A stretch of DNA of 64,000 nucleotides from Liolophura sinensis (taxonomy: Eukaryota > Mollusca > Polyplacophora > Chitonida > Chitonidae), in the NCBI RefSeq assembly GCF_032854445.1, contig NC_088295.1, forward strand, positions 27,887,385 to 27,951,384. The letters run 5' to 3'. A model generated the notes under the pieces. The model made no database searches. It was not told the origin of the DNA and saw nothing but the letters and a program-made list of their open reading frames with translations. Positions 37,401 through 50,405 of this stretch are shown one piece after another; the first letter of the stretch is position 1, and the number at the start of each line of letters is the position of its first letter. Both the position numbers and the translations under genes were made by a program.

Positions 37401-38806
37401 GATTCCATCCCAATTCTGAGTTAGGAACTTCAGTCCCAAGGGAAATCAGGTGGAATTATTATAGTGATAGGCATGATATCCTAAGGAACAGAGTTGATGC
37501 CAAAGGTCAGTTACGATGAATGACACTGTCAATTTATTCATATTTATGTCAAACACTTGTGTTCATTTTATTTGATTGGTGTTTTCCGCCGTACTCAAAA
37601 ATATTTCACTTATTCGCCGGCAGCCAGCATTATGGTGGGAGGGAATTGGACAAAACCTGGGGAAACCCACGACCATCCACAAGTTGCTGGCAGACCTTGC
37701 CACGTACGACAGGAGAGGAAGCCGGCTTGAGCTGCACTTGAACTCATAGCAACCGCATTGGTGAGAGGCTCCTGGGTCATTGCGCTATACTGGCATTCTG
37801 ACCTCCTCAGCCGCGAGCGCACCTGCTGCGTAGCAATAAACCATTCTGTCCGAGTTTCTTAACCCAGCAGTTACAGTAAAAAGTTTCCCCTGCAGATAGT
37901 ATCTCATGGTGCCTACCCTTAACTTTTCAACATTTTGGGAAACTATTTCCATAGTTTAACATACATTTAAGTATTTAACAGTTCAGGTGGGAAATTGGTA
38001 CACCATCAAGTCTTACAGGATTATTCACAGAAGTAACAAGTATGTGCTATCTTCCAGTCTCCGTGAGAACCCCCAGCGTTTTGCGCTCTTTACTCATTTT
38101 GTCCACAATGGACAAAGTTTCTGTTCCACCCATTCACAACTTAGAGAGAAATTTGTATATTAGCATGTTTTGATCACTTGGGTTACAGGTGTTACCCATT
38201 TGTGTACACACGTTTCAGCTATTAGTAGAAAAAAGACGGTGAAGATCTTGTGTTCAATTGTCCATCACTAAAAGTATGCCTATTTGATTTATCGTAGTCA
38301 GAAAACACTTATTGGATATACTCAAGAAATTTTCATTTATCTGTCAAGTTTTGGGGTGAAGGAAACCATTGGAGGAGTACATGACCACCCTTTGCCATCT
38401 ATCTGACACATCTACTTACTTAAAACAGCAACAGAACCAGCTCAGATTCAAACACACATCTGGCAGCCAAGTCAGTGCTTGTAGCCATCTGAGTCATCGA
38501 CGGTCTGTTCCAGCTATAATGATTGAAGTTGTGCCTAACAGTACTTCAAGAACAAGATCAAAGGAATATGATATTATGTTTATTTTGAGCTGCTAGTGAA
38601 AAGCCAAATTTAAAGTAATTGTATAAAACGAAAAAAAAAGCATCAAGAAATTCGATCAAAGTCTTTTTTTTTCTTCTTCTTCATATATAGCAGAACACAA
38701 ACTGAAATAAGCAGACAACGATGATACTTGTTGTCTGATCCTTAGCAGGACTCCATAATGATCTCATGGGGCGGTTTTACAAAAACATAGAATTTCTGTG
38801 TCTTTG
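34476..38806. other. CEP43-PNISR convergent interval; no gene recognised
   Basis: Both neighbours end here. The first AATAAA I see after the CEP43 stop is at 37272-37277, which would imply a 2.8-kb 3' UTR. A 154-codon open frame at 36405-36869 resembles nothing known and sits in AT-rich sequence. One SINE is at 37566-37826. Confidence 0.55.
37566..37826 (-). mobile_element. tRNA-derived SINE, family A
   Basis: Near full-length minus copy, TTTATTTGATTGGTGTTTTC at the left and a decayed tRNA-like head at the right. Clear target-site duplications are not visible. Confidence 0.85.
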
Positions 38807-41800
38807 TCAATGTCGGCTGTGTCTTGGAGATCGGGACCTGAGGAAGACAACAGATCAATAACATTTATTCACATCTACACGACCCGCTTCATCTGTTGTA
38901 TACTACATTAAATAAAACTCCCATGCCAACAGCAAGAATCTGAGATCTGGGTCAATATTTATCAAACATCTTAAGACTTCAGTCAAAAAATTCAAACACA
39001 GGTAGAAATTAAAATGTTTTGCTCTGGGAAGTCTGAAATTTATACACTGAACATTTACTCCACAACAATGTGCCAACCACACCTTGAGAGCTTCCCCTTT
39101 CTTATTTTGACTTTTCAACCCTATGCAATTTCTGATCTAAGTCTTAAGTTGTTTGACAAATACAGGCTGTGTTTCATTTTTCCGTGCTAAACTTTCAGGA
39201 ATACAGATCTGTACTCTTCTAGCACTATCCTCATCACAACATGAATGTAACCCACACACAAACAGCCGAACCTCGCTAGCTGCCATTCTGAAACTGGGTT
39301 GGCTGCACTGACAGCAAATACTTTTTTTAAAATTTTAACATTCTTTAATTAATGACCGAAGTTACTAATCACAATTATCATTGCTGGGGTTTTTCTAACC
39401 ACAACGAGAAGTATAGGAAAATAGGAGTTTTAGACAAAACTTTTTATTGAGTTTTCATGAAATAAATTTCTGTATTTTTCTGACTTTAGGGTTGTTCCTT
39501 CTTTCAAACGTGTGTTTCGTTGCTTAAATCACTCAAAATCACTAAAAGTATATTACTCAGTATAACGACTTCACTTAAGGACTTTTTAGATTTATATGCA
39601 TGTAAACAATCACGTATATAAAGGTTATGCTACTGTACATTGGATTATACAATTTCCTTTCCTGTTGGAAAATAGTATTTAATATAGATTAGAAATATCC
39701 AATCGCCCTGCATCATTATCACAAGAATTAGCTGTAAAAATCAACTGCCGAGATGACATAATTTGTTACCTCACAATCAAATCAATCTTATAAATATATA
39801 TGAACACAGAAACTCAATTTAAACAATCAGAAGACATTTTTTCGCCATCAGTGTATGAAAAGCTCAATTTTTCTCCTCGTAGTAGAAATAGTATTTCCAA
39901 TACCTAAAGCTCAGTATTAAATCCATTTTAATCTTTTTTCATTACATGCCTCATAGTTAGATTACGAGGAGAAAAATTGAGCTTTTCATACACTGATGAT
40001 GAAAAAATGTCTTCTGATTGCTTAAATTGAGTTTCTAAAACGAAAATGGCTTGAAAAACCTCTGCACTGTGAAAGTAGAAAATGCTCTTCTTTAGGGAAG
40101 AGAAGCCTGCCCATACAGTGACACAATTCAAAATGGTGGCTATTGAAGTCTATGTCTCGTTTTGAGTCTATGTGCTGGTTACTTCTGTGTCTAAAGATCT
40201 GCGTTATTTCACCGACTGACAGACATTTATGATGAAAAGAAGTTTCCAGAGCAGGCGTCAGTGAAAATAAGCAACATAACACTACAGAGTATAAGTAAGA
40301 ATATGAATCCCACCTTGATCTGGATCTAGACCTGTGTTTACTGGACCGCTTACCACTTCTCTCCCCATCATCATACTTATCCTTGTGGGATCTGCTCGTG
40401 TGGTACTCTGGGGACGATTCAGACTCATACCGTCGTTTCTTCTTTGACCCAGAATCCCTCGATCTGCTCCTGCTTCGACGTCGTTCCTTCTTCCGTCGTC
40501 TCCTCTCAGAATCATCCCTGTCTGTGTATTTGTCACGACTACTGTCTTTATGATCACTGCGTCTAGAACTGTCTCTCCGTTTATGTTTTCTGTCAGAGTC
40601 TCTTTCTCTGCTGCGCCTATGTTTCTCCACACTACGTCGTCTTCGGTCACGCCTGTTTTTTTCCCTGCTTTGGCTTCGTTCACTGCCTGCTTCTATCAGG
40701 ACTTTCGCTTCGATCACGCCTGCTTCTATCAAGACTTTCACTTCGTTCATGCCTGCTTCTATCAGGACTTTCACGCCTACAGCTTTCACCTCCTTTTCAC
40801 GCCTACTTCTTTCACGGCTTTCACTCCTTTCACGCCTACTTCTTTCACGGCTTTCACGCCTACTTCTATCGTGACTTTCACTTCGTTCACAGCTTACTTC
40901 TATCACGACTTCCACTTCGTTCATGCATGTTTCCATCATAACTGTCACCTCGTCCACGCCTATTTCTATCAAGGCTTTCACTTCGTTCATGTCTCTTCTT
41001 CACGCTGTCCCTTTCATGCCTGTTCCTGTCAGAACGGTCCTTGTCATGTCCTCTTTTAGAGTCCACTTTGTCAGATCTAGTTCTCTCAACACTGTCACTT
41101 TGGCTACGTCGCCTTACACTTTCTCATCGCTATCTTTATGCTTGTCCCTATACTTTTCTACTGCTTTTTTCTTCTTGTCTTTTTTTGTGCCTTTCAACTT
41201 AGTCCTGTCTTTACCTTTGTCTTTCATACGCTTAGACTCTTGTCGATTCGGGTCACTTTCTTCGTAGCTGGAAGAATGTACACTGGAGTCAGAGTCTGAG
41301 CTGTCTGACTCGGAGTCTTCGAGGAGTCATTAGAAGAGCTGCTACTAGAGTCACTACTGCTGCTTTCCTTCAACCTTCTGCTTTTTCCTGTTATTACTGC
41401 TCTCTTCGTTATCAGACTTCCGTCGACCACTCTTATGAGTTTTATCAGGCTTTTCCTCCTTAACACTTGCTTTCCTCTTAGGCTTCTCCTCCTTCACTGC
41501 CTCTGGACTAATGTCCAGTCCTGGAATGCCCTCATATTTATTATTAAAATTATTAGAATGTTCGTCTACTGGTGCCTCCTTCTTTAGTTGGTCTTGCCGT
41601 CTGCAGGCTTTGCAGCTTCCGACTCTTCCTTCTCAGGTTTAGGAGAAGCTGGTACCTTTCCTGTGGAATAAAGTTTCTTGTACCATTGACACAACATCCA
41701 CGGCAAGCAGTGATGGCTGAATGCCATTCAACATATCAAATCTGTTTATCCATATGTAATCCATATGGTCTCCTAGAAGGTTCAATAAAAGTATTCAGCA

Positions 41801-44800
41801 CCATACATTAAATCGCATATTATTTCACTGAATTCCCACAAACTCATCAACTTGCTGTCCTAATAAAGTGGAAAACCATGTGAGATTTTTTATATTTAAC
41901 AGTAGATCACACATAACTTCACATGATTTCTCACCAACTAATCACACTATAGAAGGGCGATTAGTTTTAAGTGATTGACTGTATTTCATTCTGTATGTAC
42001 TGATCATGTTAAACTGTTTTAAAACTACTCTTTAGGAGAGGACAACCACTGAGGGATAAAATATCTTCAGCGAAGTTTCTTCATCGTAAAGACAGTGAAA
42101 ATAACTACAGCTATGAGATAAAACATGACTAACAGCCCTGAAAACCACACAAATTTCATCACTAATGCTGCATTTAACTGCAAAACATCTGCAGTACAAC
42201 CAGGCCTTGGTATTAACCCTTGTCTTGCCATGATATTACACAACTTAAAACATGAGTTCACCCACACTTGGTTCACAGTCAACAAGTGGCTGTAGCATAA
42301 AGTTACCTTTCTGCTTCTGGGCTGCGACTCGCTGCCTTTCCTCCTCAAATTGTGACATTACCTCTCTGTGTTTTTTCTCAAACTCAATACGTTTCCACCT
42401 GATTTTATTCTCAAGATCTTCGTCCTCGCTATCTGATTGGTCCGACTTCTCACTAGCATCCTGCTCCTCTTCACTGTCCGAGCCATACCCAGCACCTAAA
42501 CAGGGGACCATCACATGTGATAATACAAGTTAGCTAAAGAGTACAGTGGATTTTACTGATCTGAAACAGGGAACAATCCTGGATACACTTAACTCTGCTT
42601 AAGAAGAAAAATAAGCAGGTGCTTATTATTTTAGACTGGACATCTCATACACAATTTAACATGCCTGCCGCCTTAAAGCTTAAAGCTGTACTGTTAACAC
42701 TGGATTCAGCAACTCCATAAACCAGATAAACACACTGCCAAATGGTGACTTAAAAAAATCCAATTGTGGACCGCTGCTCAAAAACACAAAACGTTTTGGT
42801 ACTCCACATAAACTAATGCAATTGATATTAGTGTTTTCAAACACTTTACATCAAAAAAGTATAGTTACTTATGTAACAGAAACCCAAACACCACAAGAAA
42901 GGATTCTGTCCATTGTAACAAAGTTTTTCTTTTCTCTCATAATTTTCTAATGAGAAGGCAAGCAAGAGACAAATGTGAGCATAACTTCTAATTTATATTT
43001 ATAAACACTACATGGAAATCATTCTTTCGTTACTTGCCCAGCAATACCACCATGAACCGCACAGTATAAACAATAGTCAACTCTAATTACAGAAATATGA
43101 GATTGTGCATTTCAAGTAATGACTACCTCACTCTTCAACATGTACTGCCCAGTAACTAGCAGCAACATCACACAAGGCAAAGAGCTCATCTAACAAAATT
43201 AAGCTGCAAGAAAAGCCACCTTTACACATAAAAATGTTTCTTTACATCACATTACTTTGGCTTTTTGTGAGGTTAGAATGCCAGGGTTCTCCATCGTGAC
43301 AAACAAATGGGATGACAGTAAACTACAGCCTCACAATCCGCAGCATGAAGGTGAATAAACAGCGTCTTTATGCTGCTGGTGGAATTTGACATGGTGGAGA
43401 ACCCCGGCTTGATGACAAACTTAAATATTCAGAGCATACTTACCAAGGGATGTGAGAGATGCCAAAGCTGAGGACTTGGCTAGCTGTTTTGCTGGAGCTT
43501 TACAATTACAAATGACAATTAGTACACAGACCCAGATAGATCACAGCACAGTCATCATAAAACACACATAAATCTAAGAAGTTGGCCACTCTTTCCCCGT
43601 CACCAATACCTGAGTGCTGAAATAAGAGACTTATTACCATGGCAACCACAGAAGTTGTTACAATTAATGAGTATCAAATTACCAAATATAAACTATATAT
43701 CACAGAAAGCACATTTTGAGGCAGTTTGTATCTGATGAAGATAGAAGTTATAACCCACTTGCAAAGTTCTGAAGAAAAATCATAGGAAACATGAAGATAT
43801 TCACATCACAATCGCAGTGGATTCCTGCTCAACAATACAGAGATAAGACTCTTTTTCATCAATATTTATTTCCTCAAGGCAGTTATGTCACAATTTCCTT
43901 GAAAAACTGATAAAGTTTTGTGCAAAGTGTAAAGGGATGAACCCTACTACAGTCAGTAACAGATGGACTTTTGTGCCATTCAGTAATCATAGCTCTCAAT
44001 TGTTCCTTTATGAAAAAACATTGAGTCTTGAGGCTACCTTTGGCTGCCCTGTTCTTAGCTTTGTAATACACTTCTTTTGCCACAGCTTCTGTCTCTTGGT
44101 TGGTGACATCCAGCAAAATCTCTGTCAACATCTTGCGCACTTTGAACATCTGTGGAACAAACAAAATCAATTCACATCAACAGATGTTGATTAGCATAAG
44201 CAGGTGGGTTTATTCCTTGATCTGATAGAACTTAGAACATTAATATTTCACTAACACATTGACACAAACCAAATACTGTTTCTAACCTAATGGCTATATT
44301 AATTTCATAATGAACAGTAACACCATCCTGCAGAAAAAAAGTCTCTTATTCCAAATCTAAGTTTTAAAGCTGAGCTTAAAACGGTTAGACTTTAGTGAAG
44401 AAGTCTTCAGTGGACTTGCCTCTAGTGAGAACTCAATACCACACGGTTACGGTCATAGGGCAGGTACACTGTTTTGATTCTAAAGGGTGTCTTAGAAGGC
44501 TGGGTGTGCTCTATTTGAGCCATTTTAAACTAATTCTTGCTCAAAAAAGGGCACATTTCAGTCTTAATTTGGAACAATGGACAGTTATCGCCGTCTGATT
44601 TAACCTACACTAGGCAAAAACATTTAACACCAACAATTATAATTATTATTATAACCTTGATGAAATCTACATCCATGTTAATAAACTCAAAATTAACAAA
44701 TCGTGCAGGTACAGTCATTACACTTTTTATCCTTCATTTCCTGTTCTGGCTCAATGTTTAACATCCCTTTGAACTTACAAGCTCTTGCTGAATTTCTTCC

Positions 44801-47800
44801 TCGGTCTTTGGTTCTGGGGAGGGAGATCTTGCTCTGTCCACTTTCTTGATCGGGGTAGGTGACGGACTTGGGGACCTGGACTTTTCCTCATCAGAATCCT
44901 GCAACGATGTAGATATTTAACTGATTTTAACTGAATATTAAATACTGACCTCTGTCTATTATTGATACAAATACTGGCATTTATATATGTATAATAGCAT
45001 TACTGTTCAGGAAAGAGTCCATCCTACTGTTCATACACAAGAGACTAACTTTTGTATCAATTTCCATATAAAACTATAAGATTACTTACAGAAGAGTGTC
45101 ATCATCTACTTAAACTATGCATAATTTTGAAGAAAAACAACAATACTGTGTCATGTGATGAAGTAAACGTTTCTGTACCTAATCCAGTCTGTATCTTATA
45201 AACCCACTCACAAATTTGCTCCTGCGTGGTATACTTGGCTCTCCTCCACCTCCTCCATTCCTTTCCCTCAACACCTCCTCAGCAGCCTCCTTCTCAGCCT
45301 CCTCTTTGGCCCTCAGTGCTGCCTCTCGTTCCCTCTCCTTCTGTTCCTTCTCCAGCTTCTTCTGCTTCTCTCTCTCCATCTTCTCCAGCCCTTGGCGAAT
45401 CCAAATCGGCAGAGTTTTCCTTTTGGCTGCATCTGCAACACAAAATAAAATAACATCAATTAGGCAGACTTAAAAGGGAAACACCTGCAGCCGGAAGAAG
45501 GAAATGTCTAGAATAAGCAAAATTATTGGAACTGAAGTGTGTGCCTCAGAGTAACTAATAGTGCAGCATAAATCTGTAAGGTGTACATATATACTAACTT
45601 TACTGTTAGCCAATTGGCATGGAATAATGCCAACAAGCTCAATTCATAACGGACATAAATTTAATCAAGCAACTACAAGAGGACAGGCAATAATACTACA
45701 TAATTAACACAATGTCTGCAACGCTTTCACATTAAAATTACACATGCATTAGAATAATTACCAAGCTCTCCATGATGTTGGATATGTGATGACAAAAATA
45801 CTTGTATGGAAATCATTTTTTCAAAAAACTTTAATAGTCAAGGAGAATGATGCATTTACTTACTTAGCTAGTGTTCACTGTTTACCTAATTTCAACCAAT
45901 TCCAAACATACTGCCTGGAAAATGCTAACCACTTTTTTCAGATACCTGACACACAAATTACCTTGAAGCTGCAACCAAGCTGGATTCAATAGCCAGTGAG
46001 ACCACTGATTTGGCTCACCAGAAAGGGCAAAACAGGAGAATGAAATAAAACATCAATTTATCAGGTTGTCTAATTGTTGCTTTTATGTTAATAACTGAAT
46101 TTGAGGTACAGGTTGATTTTACCTAGAGGTGGTGTGTCATCATGGCTATCTCCCATAGGAGGGAACTTCTTCCTGTCTGAGCGGTACTCATCTGGAGCTG
46201 GAGCCGACCAGTAACTGCCGGAATCATTGTAACCCTAAATACAAACATTTCAACGTATCAAAGACAGTCCACTAAACACAACTGCCTGTGGCACAAATAA
46301 ATATTTCTAAGTGAGATCGAGGAAAGAAGAAACTCATCTCACAGTACTGATATATTACGAACCTTGAATTATATGTATGTACTTCATTGGTGTTCAACAC
46401 AATACTCAAGATTTTTCATGTAATTCGAAAGGCAGTCAGGTTTCTACGTAGAGGAAATCCAACAGAAAGCATTGCTCTTTAGTTTAACCTAGTAAATACT
46501 GGAGATGTATCATGGGATAAATTAAAAATTCTGAAATTAAGTTGACCACAGTAAACTTTATACATTGAAAGGTTTAGCTTAACGTTACAAAGTGACAGAC
46601 TGTACCTGATCGTAGTCATACTGCTCTCCTTGACTATAGCCTTCCTGATATCCATCTGAGAATGGTATATTCACACCTCCAACTGGGCCATAATCATATG
46701 GATGCACTGTTCCCTGTAAATGCATGACAGAATGGTCTTCACTATTCTAATAACACTAATAAGTAAGATACTGTTTATATTACTGAAGCAATTATTGCAT
46801 AAGGGAACATATACATGTCACATTCCTTTAAAACACATCAGAATGTATGCTGGCTAAAAAATGCCGATAAAGATCTCCAGTCCCTGCATGGAAGGCATGT
46901 GCGAGATTTGTTCACAGTAAAAATACAAAATGTTCCCCTGTGAAATTTTTTTGTTTTTTAGCTCAAAGTAGCGCCTTTCCTCTATTACCTTTGCATCTCC
47001 CATGCCAGGTGGTGGAACACTCCAGTCAGCAGGTGGGCCATTTGGATTCCAACCCCCCATGTTCCACTGCCAGCCACCAGGAGGAACCATGCCAACGGGT
47101 GGCATTCCTACTGGCATCTGGTTGTAATTACCACCTGAAAAATAAAAAAATAGGAGTTTTGAACATAAAAATTCTGGAAATTCTCGGCTTTCAAAAATCT
47201 TAAGTTTTCTTTCAAAGCTAAGTGGCAATTAAACTAGCCTGTGAAGTATCACCTTCCAAACTTAACATTTGTCGAATTTCCTATCAATGGATAATTATAC
47301 ACAGTAAATGTCATATTTATTGAATTTACCATTCTTTATATCAGTAGTTGGTTGACTATTTTCCCCTTCCTCATCCGAGATGTCCATCTGGTTTTCATCC
47401 TGATTGTTACCGGTTGTGAGGGTGGTTTGGGCTTCCAGTGGAGGTGGGGGTGGCGGAGCTGTGGTATTGATAACAGGCCCATCTGTTGCTACAGCTTCTC
47501 TCTGCTGAATCCACTGCTTTGCCAGCTGAGCCCAGTCAACTAAAACATATCACAGAGAAAATAAGTTTTTTCATTATGAAGCTACAATTAAGAATCTTTA
47601 CTATCTTCTCATTCTTTTTGGAGAATGACCAATTCTTTCAACATTATTTTGATTATATCTTCTGAAATTACCCTTTAGCAAAGTTCTCATTTGAAGCTGT
47701 CTTTCTAAATAAAAACTTCCGTTTTGATCACTGAATAGAAGAGACACTTACTCTGGTCATGTGGAACATTTTGGTATGCATTCTGTTGAAGTGGCCATGA

Positions 47801-47827
47801 AGCCTGCCATCCTGAGTTTGCCCACAT
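38807..47827 (-). CDS. PNISR: PNISR, Arg/Ser-rich splicing-associated protein; SR exon broken by frame changes
   Basis: Nuclear-speckle SR-rich protein linked to pre-mRNA splicing. Coding exons (minus): 47752-47827, 47330-47539, 46989-47134, 46606-46713, 46123-46234, 45212-45432, 44779-44898, 44038-44149, 43444-43497, 42307-42495, 40314-41660, 38807-38837. The first ten join in perfect phase to 449 codons. Family hallmarks: IDWAQLAKQWIQQREA near the start; RKTLPIWIRQGLEKMEREKQ; a Glu/Lys/Arg coiled coil; RKMLTEILLDVT; APAKQLAKSSALASLT; GAGYGSDSEEEQ. The large penultimate exon encodes a long RS/RD/RE domain, and the last exon ends RSRSPRHSRH. As written, this exon meets an in-frame TAA at 41584-41586 and needs seven frame changes to read through, so the SR part cannot be translated from this sequence directly. 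An upstream non-coding exon probably joins at an acceptor near 47866. Confidence 0.9.
39808..40036. repeat. Near-perfect 74-bp inverted repeat (hairpin)
   Basis: Left arm 39808-39881 and right arm 39963-40036 are reverse complements with about 3 mismatches, spaced by about 81 bp. It lies in the last intron of PNISR (between 40314 and 38837), or in its 3' UTR if that intron is retained. Confidence 0.9.
40314..41660 (-). other. PNISR: PNISR SR-domain exon with seven frame transitions
   Basis: SR-type coding (for example SSSSDSSSSSS, then EDSESDSSDSDSS, RRRSQSDSVERTRSD, ERSRRERSESRERS, RRSRSRSRD) continues across the exon but moves between two or three frames near 41585, 41365, 41320, 41118, 40892, 40788 and 40686. 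Each move is by one base. All ten upstream exons are free of such breaks. Confidence 0.85.
43278..43415. repeat. Inverted repeat in PNISR intron
   Basis: GCCAGGGTTCTCCATCGTGA near the left and GACATGGTGGAGAACCCCGG at the right are imperfect reverse complements flanking about 95 bp. Possibly a decayed fold-back element. Confidence 0.55.
46385..46470 (-). repeat. SINE family A fragment, strongly decayed
   Basis: CATTGGTGTTCAACACAATACTCAAGA matches the reverse of the family 3' end. In a PNISR intron. Confidence 0.45.
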
Positions 47828-47866
47828 TTTCAGAGAATATTTTCATACATGCTTCCTCAACATCAC

Positions 47867-50405
47867 TGTACAAAATAAGAACAATATAAATGTTTCCTTT
47901 AAAAACATACCAGCTTCATCCCACTATGGTACCGAATGGTCAGAAGAAGAATGTGCTGTGTAAAGAGAAATAACTAGTCCACACGGTCACGATTTGATGA
48001 ACTCCAACAAACTATTTGCCACAGACACCCATGAAGTACTGGTTGGATCAATAAAGTGACCTGTGGTGCCAAGCATAGTTTAAGGCAGGGAACCAAGATG
48101 AAATGTTGGTGGGTGGAAGCTACTAATCCTGAATATACCAACCATTTCAAACATTTGCAAAGCCTGATTTCTTCATAAATATCACAAAATTAAGTTTATA
48201 ACAGGGGCCTTTGGGGTTGCTGGACTCAACATTTCAGTTCAATTAATCAATGGCAGTATTTGACAATGAATCTGATAGCTGAATGACATCACATCAATGT
48301 TTCATGAAGAAATTTTCAAATCCACTTGGAATTTTCCGATCCCTTCTCTCAAAATTAGATTAGATTAACCAATCTGGAATAAAATAGTAGTAGCTCAAAA
48401 AGCGGACATACAAATTTATCAGCCAAAAGGTAAGATGTTGCCATGGTGGCTAGCTGAGGTGTGATTTTCACTGTACACCTGTCAGAAATATCCACCCATC
48501 TTTGGAGCTAGCCCCAAAAGACTCCTTTTCTTATACTCGCCTAGCATTGTTGGAGTAACAACGCTAAATGTCAATTTCGTACTCAACGAAGGTTCAGCTA
48601 CCATATGTCCCTCCTGCATTTAGAATAGATTTATTATAGCCACAAAGGCTTCCATGGCACACACACCTCAGCCACTGTTGCCATCTTCCCACTGCTCCAC
48701 GATGAAGTACAACATGCGGGTTAACCTGAGGTGCTGGCGGAATGGTGGATGAGGAAAACAGGTCTTTAGGTCGATGTCTTTTATTTCCTTGAGATTTGTT
48801 TGATTAAAAAGACAATCAGCCTGAAACTTTGCTGTATACAAAATTGACACTGTTTGCGTTGAGACTCCAATGAAACTAGGCCAGTATGAGAAAAGGAGTT
48901 AGAGTCTTTACTCTGGAGCTTGCTTGTGAAACTGACAATCTAGCCCAAGATCTCGGTCTATGGGTGGCTTATATCTACCGATACATGGGGACCACTGACC
49001 TCCCTTAGCTCGAGAGTTATGTGGATCCAAGTTTGTTTTATAATGCTTACAAAGAGCTACCCCATCGTTCAATTCTGATGCAAGCACGGCAATTCTGAAA
49101 GCTAAAATATTTACGCACATTTGGACACAATACCTACTTGCTTTTACATCACCATTCTCTTACAAGTCTTAGCCAAATTTGAAAATAGGCTCGTGTTTAT
49201 CGCCGCGCTGCCATGTTTTTAAAATCCGTTTTTACAATTCATTTCTGTGAAATTTAGCATGGAAGGGTTGCCAAAGACAACCCCCCTTTTATACTGCAAA
49301 TTCAATTTGGCATTTCGCACAAACTGCGGGGTCCGTCATTATGCTCCTTAATCTGCAAACAGTGGCAAATTTGCGCCCCTGCAGTAACATGGCTTTCAGC
49401 TGATCAAAACAGAAAGATATGGTGAAAGGTCAACCGTACATTCGCGTTGAGCAACAACCGGATTTATTAAGTCACAATGTCGACACGGCATGCGAGCGTA
49501 AGTCACAACTGTGAATTATCTTGGATTTACCAGCATTAAAGGCTACAGAATGTGGCAAAAATTGGCACAGCAACAGAAAATGTCTTGGCGAACATTATTT
49601 ATTCGAGTTAATTCGGTAAATGCATGTTATGGTTCATTTTGCCTGGATTTTTGCTGCGTGGAGTTCCTACGTGCTAAGCTGTTTTTAAATACCACTATTT
49701 TAACCTGGATGACTCGTCGGCTGTGAGCATGTTAAAAGATCACAGCCGAGAACCTCGGCTAATGTAGGACAACTTTCAGGCGAGACAAAACTTCCAACCC
49801 ACACTACTGCCCCTTTCCTTGCTCACCACAAATGTAAAGTAAAGCAATATGAAATGTCACTCATTAAATTAAATAGTTTTCGACTTGAAGAACTACATGT
49901 ACAGATCAAGAAGCATGGCGACAAAAGCTGTGTTGTTGTTGTTACGAAGAGCAAAAGATTGTCGTTCGGGTTATTTAGCAAATTACTGCAACGATTATCT
50001 TTGTTTTGACAAGTTTCTCTTCTTTGATCAAAGTCTTAAGTAGGTTAGAACGTTTGCCATCGTTGATTACTTACAAATGCGCAAATTAAATATATTTGCG
50101 CCAACTTAGGACAGGTACTTTGCGGTCTATGGATCTTCTCGGCAAATGCCAATAGGGGTGATTGAATTGCTGAATAAGCAGACCCCTAAAACTGATTCCG
50201 GTTCCGTCTGCTTTCGGAAACCTTGTAAACTGATCTAACGTATTGGTTGCTTTGGTTTCCGAAGTAATATAGCTTCAGCGGCAGTACATGTTGATGTTGT
50301 TGACCACGAACAGCCTGTTCATCCTTTTTTGGCAAATTAAGTGGCAACATTATACAGTAGTAGGCAGCAGATCCTCTCCTTCGTCCATAGGAGAAAAGAG
50401 AAATC
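47867..50405. promoter_or_regulatory. PNISR-COQ3 divergent intergenic region
   Basis: It must hold the PNISR 5' UTR exon(s) and both promoters. I cannot place the starts. The centre is occupied by copy 2 of the 0.9-kb repeat (48938-49764), so the COQ3 promoter is probably in 49765-50405. Confidence 0.5.
48938..49764 (+). repeat. Dispersed ~0.9-kb repeat, copy 2
   Basis: Same orientation as 17430-18351. It begins near AGATCTCGGTCTATGGGTGG and ends near AGATCACAGCCGAGAACCTC. Divergence from copy 1 is substantial, with scattered substitutions and indels, so neither copy is recent. Confidence 0.75.

Noticed and set aside
40550-41267. Plus-strand 169- and 114-codon frames
   Set aside because: They are antisense shadows of the PNISR SR-rich exon; Phe/Thr/His/Ser-rich repeats mirror the SR codons.
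45216-45473. Plus-strand Ser/Pro-rich frames
   Set aside because: Antisense of the Glu/Lys/Arg coiled-coil exon of PNISR.
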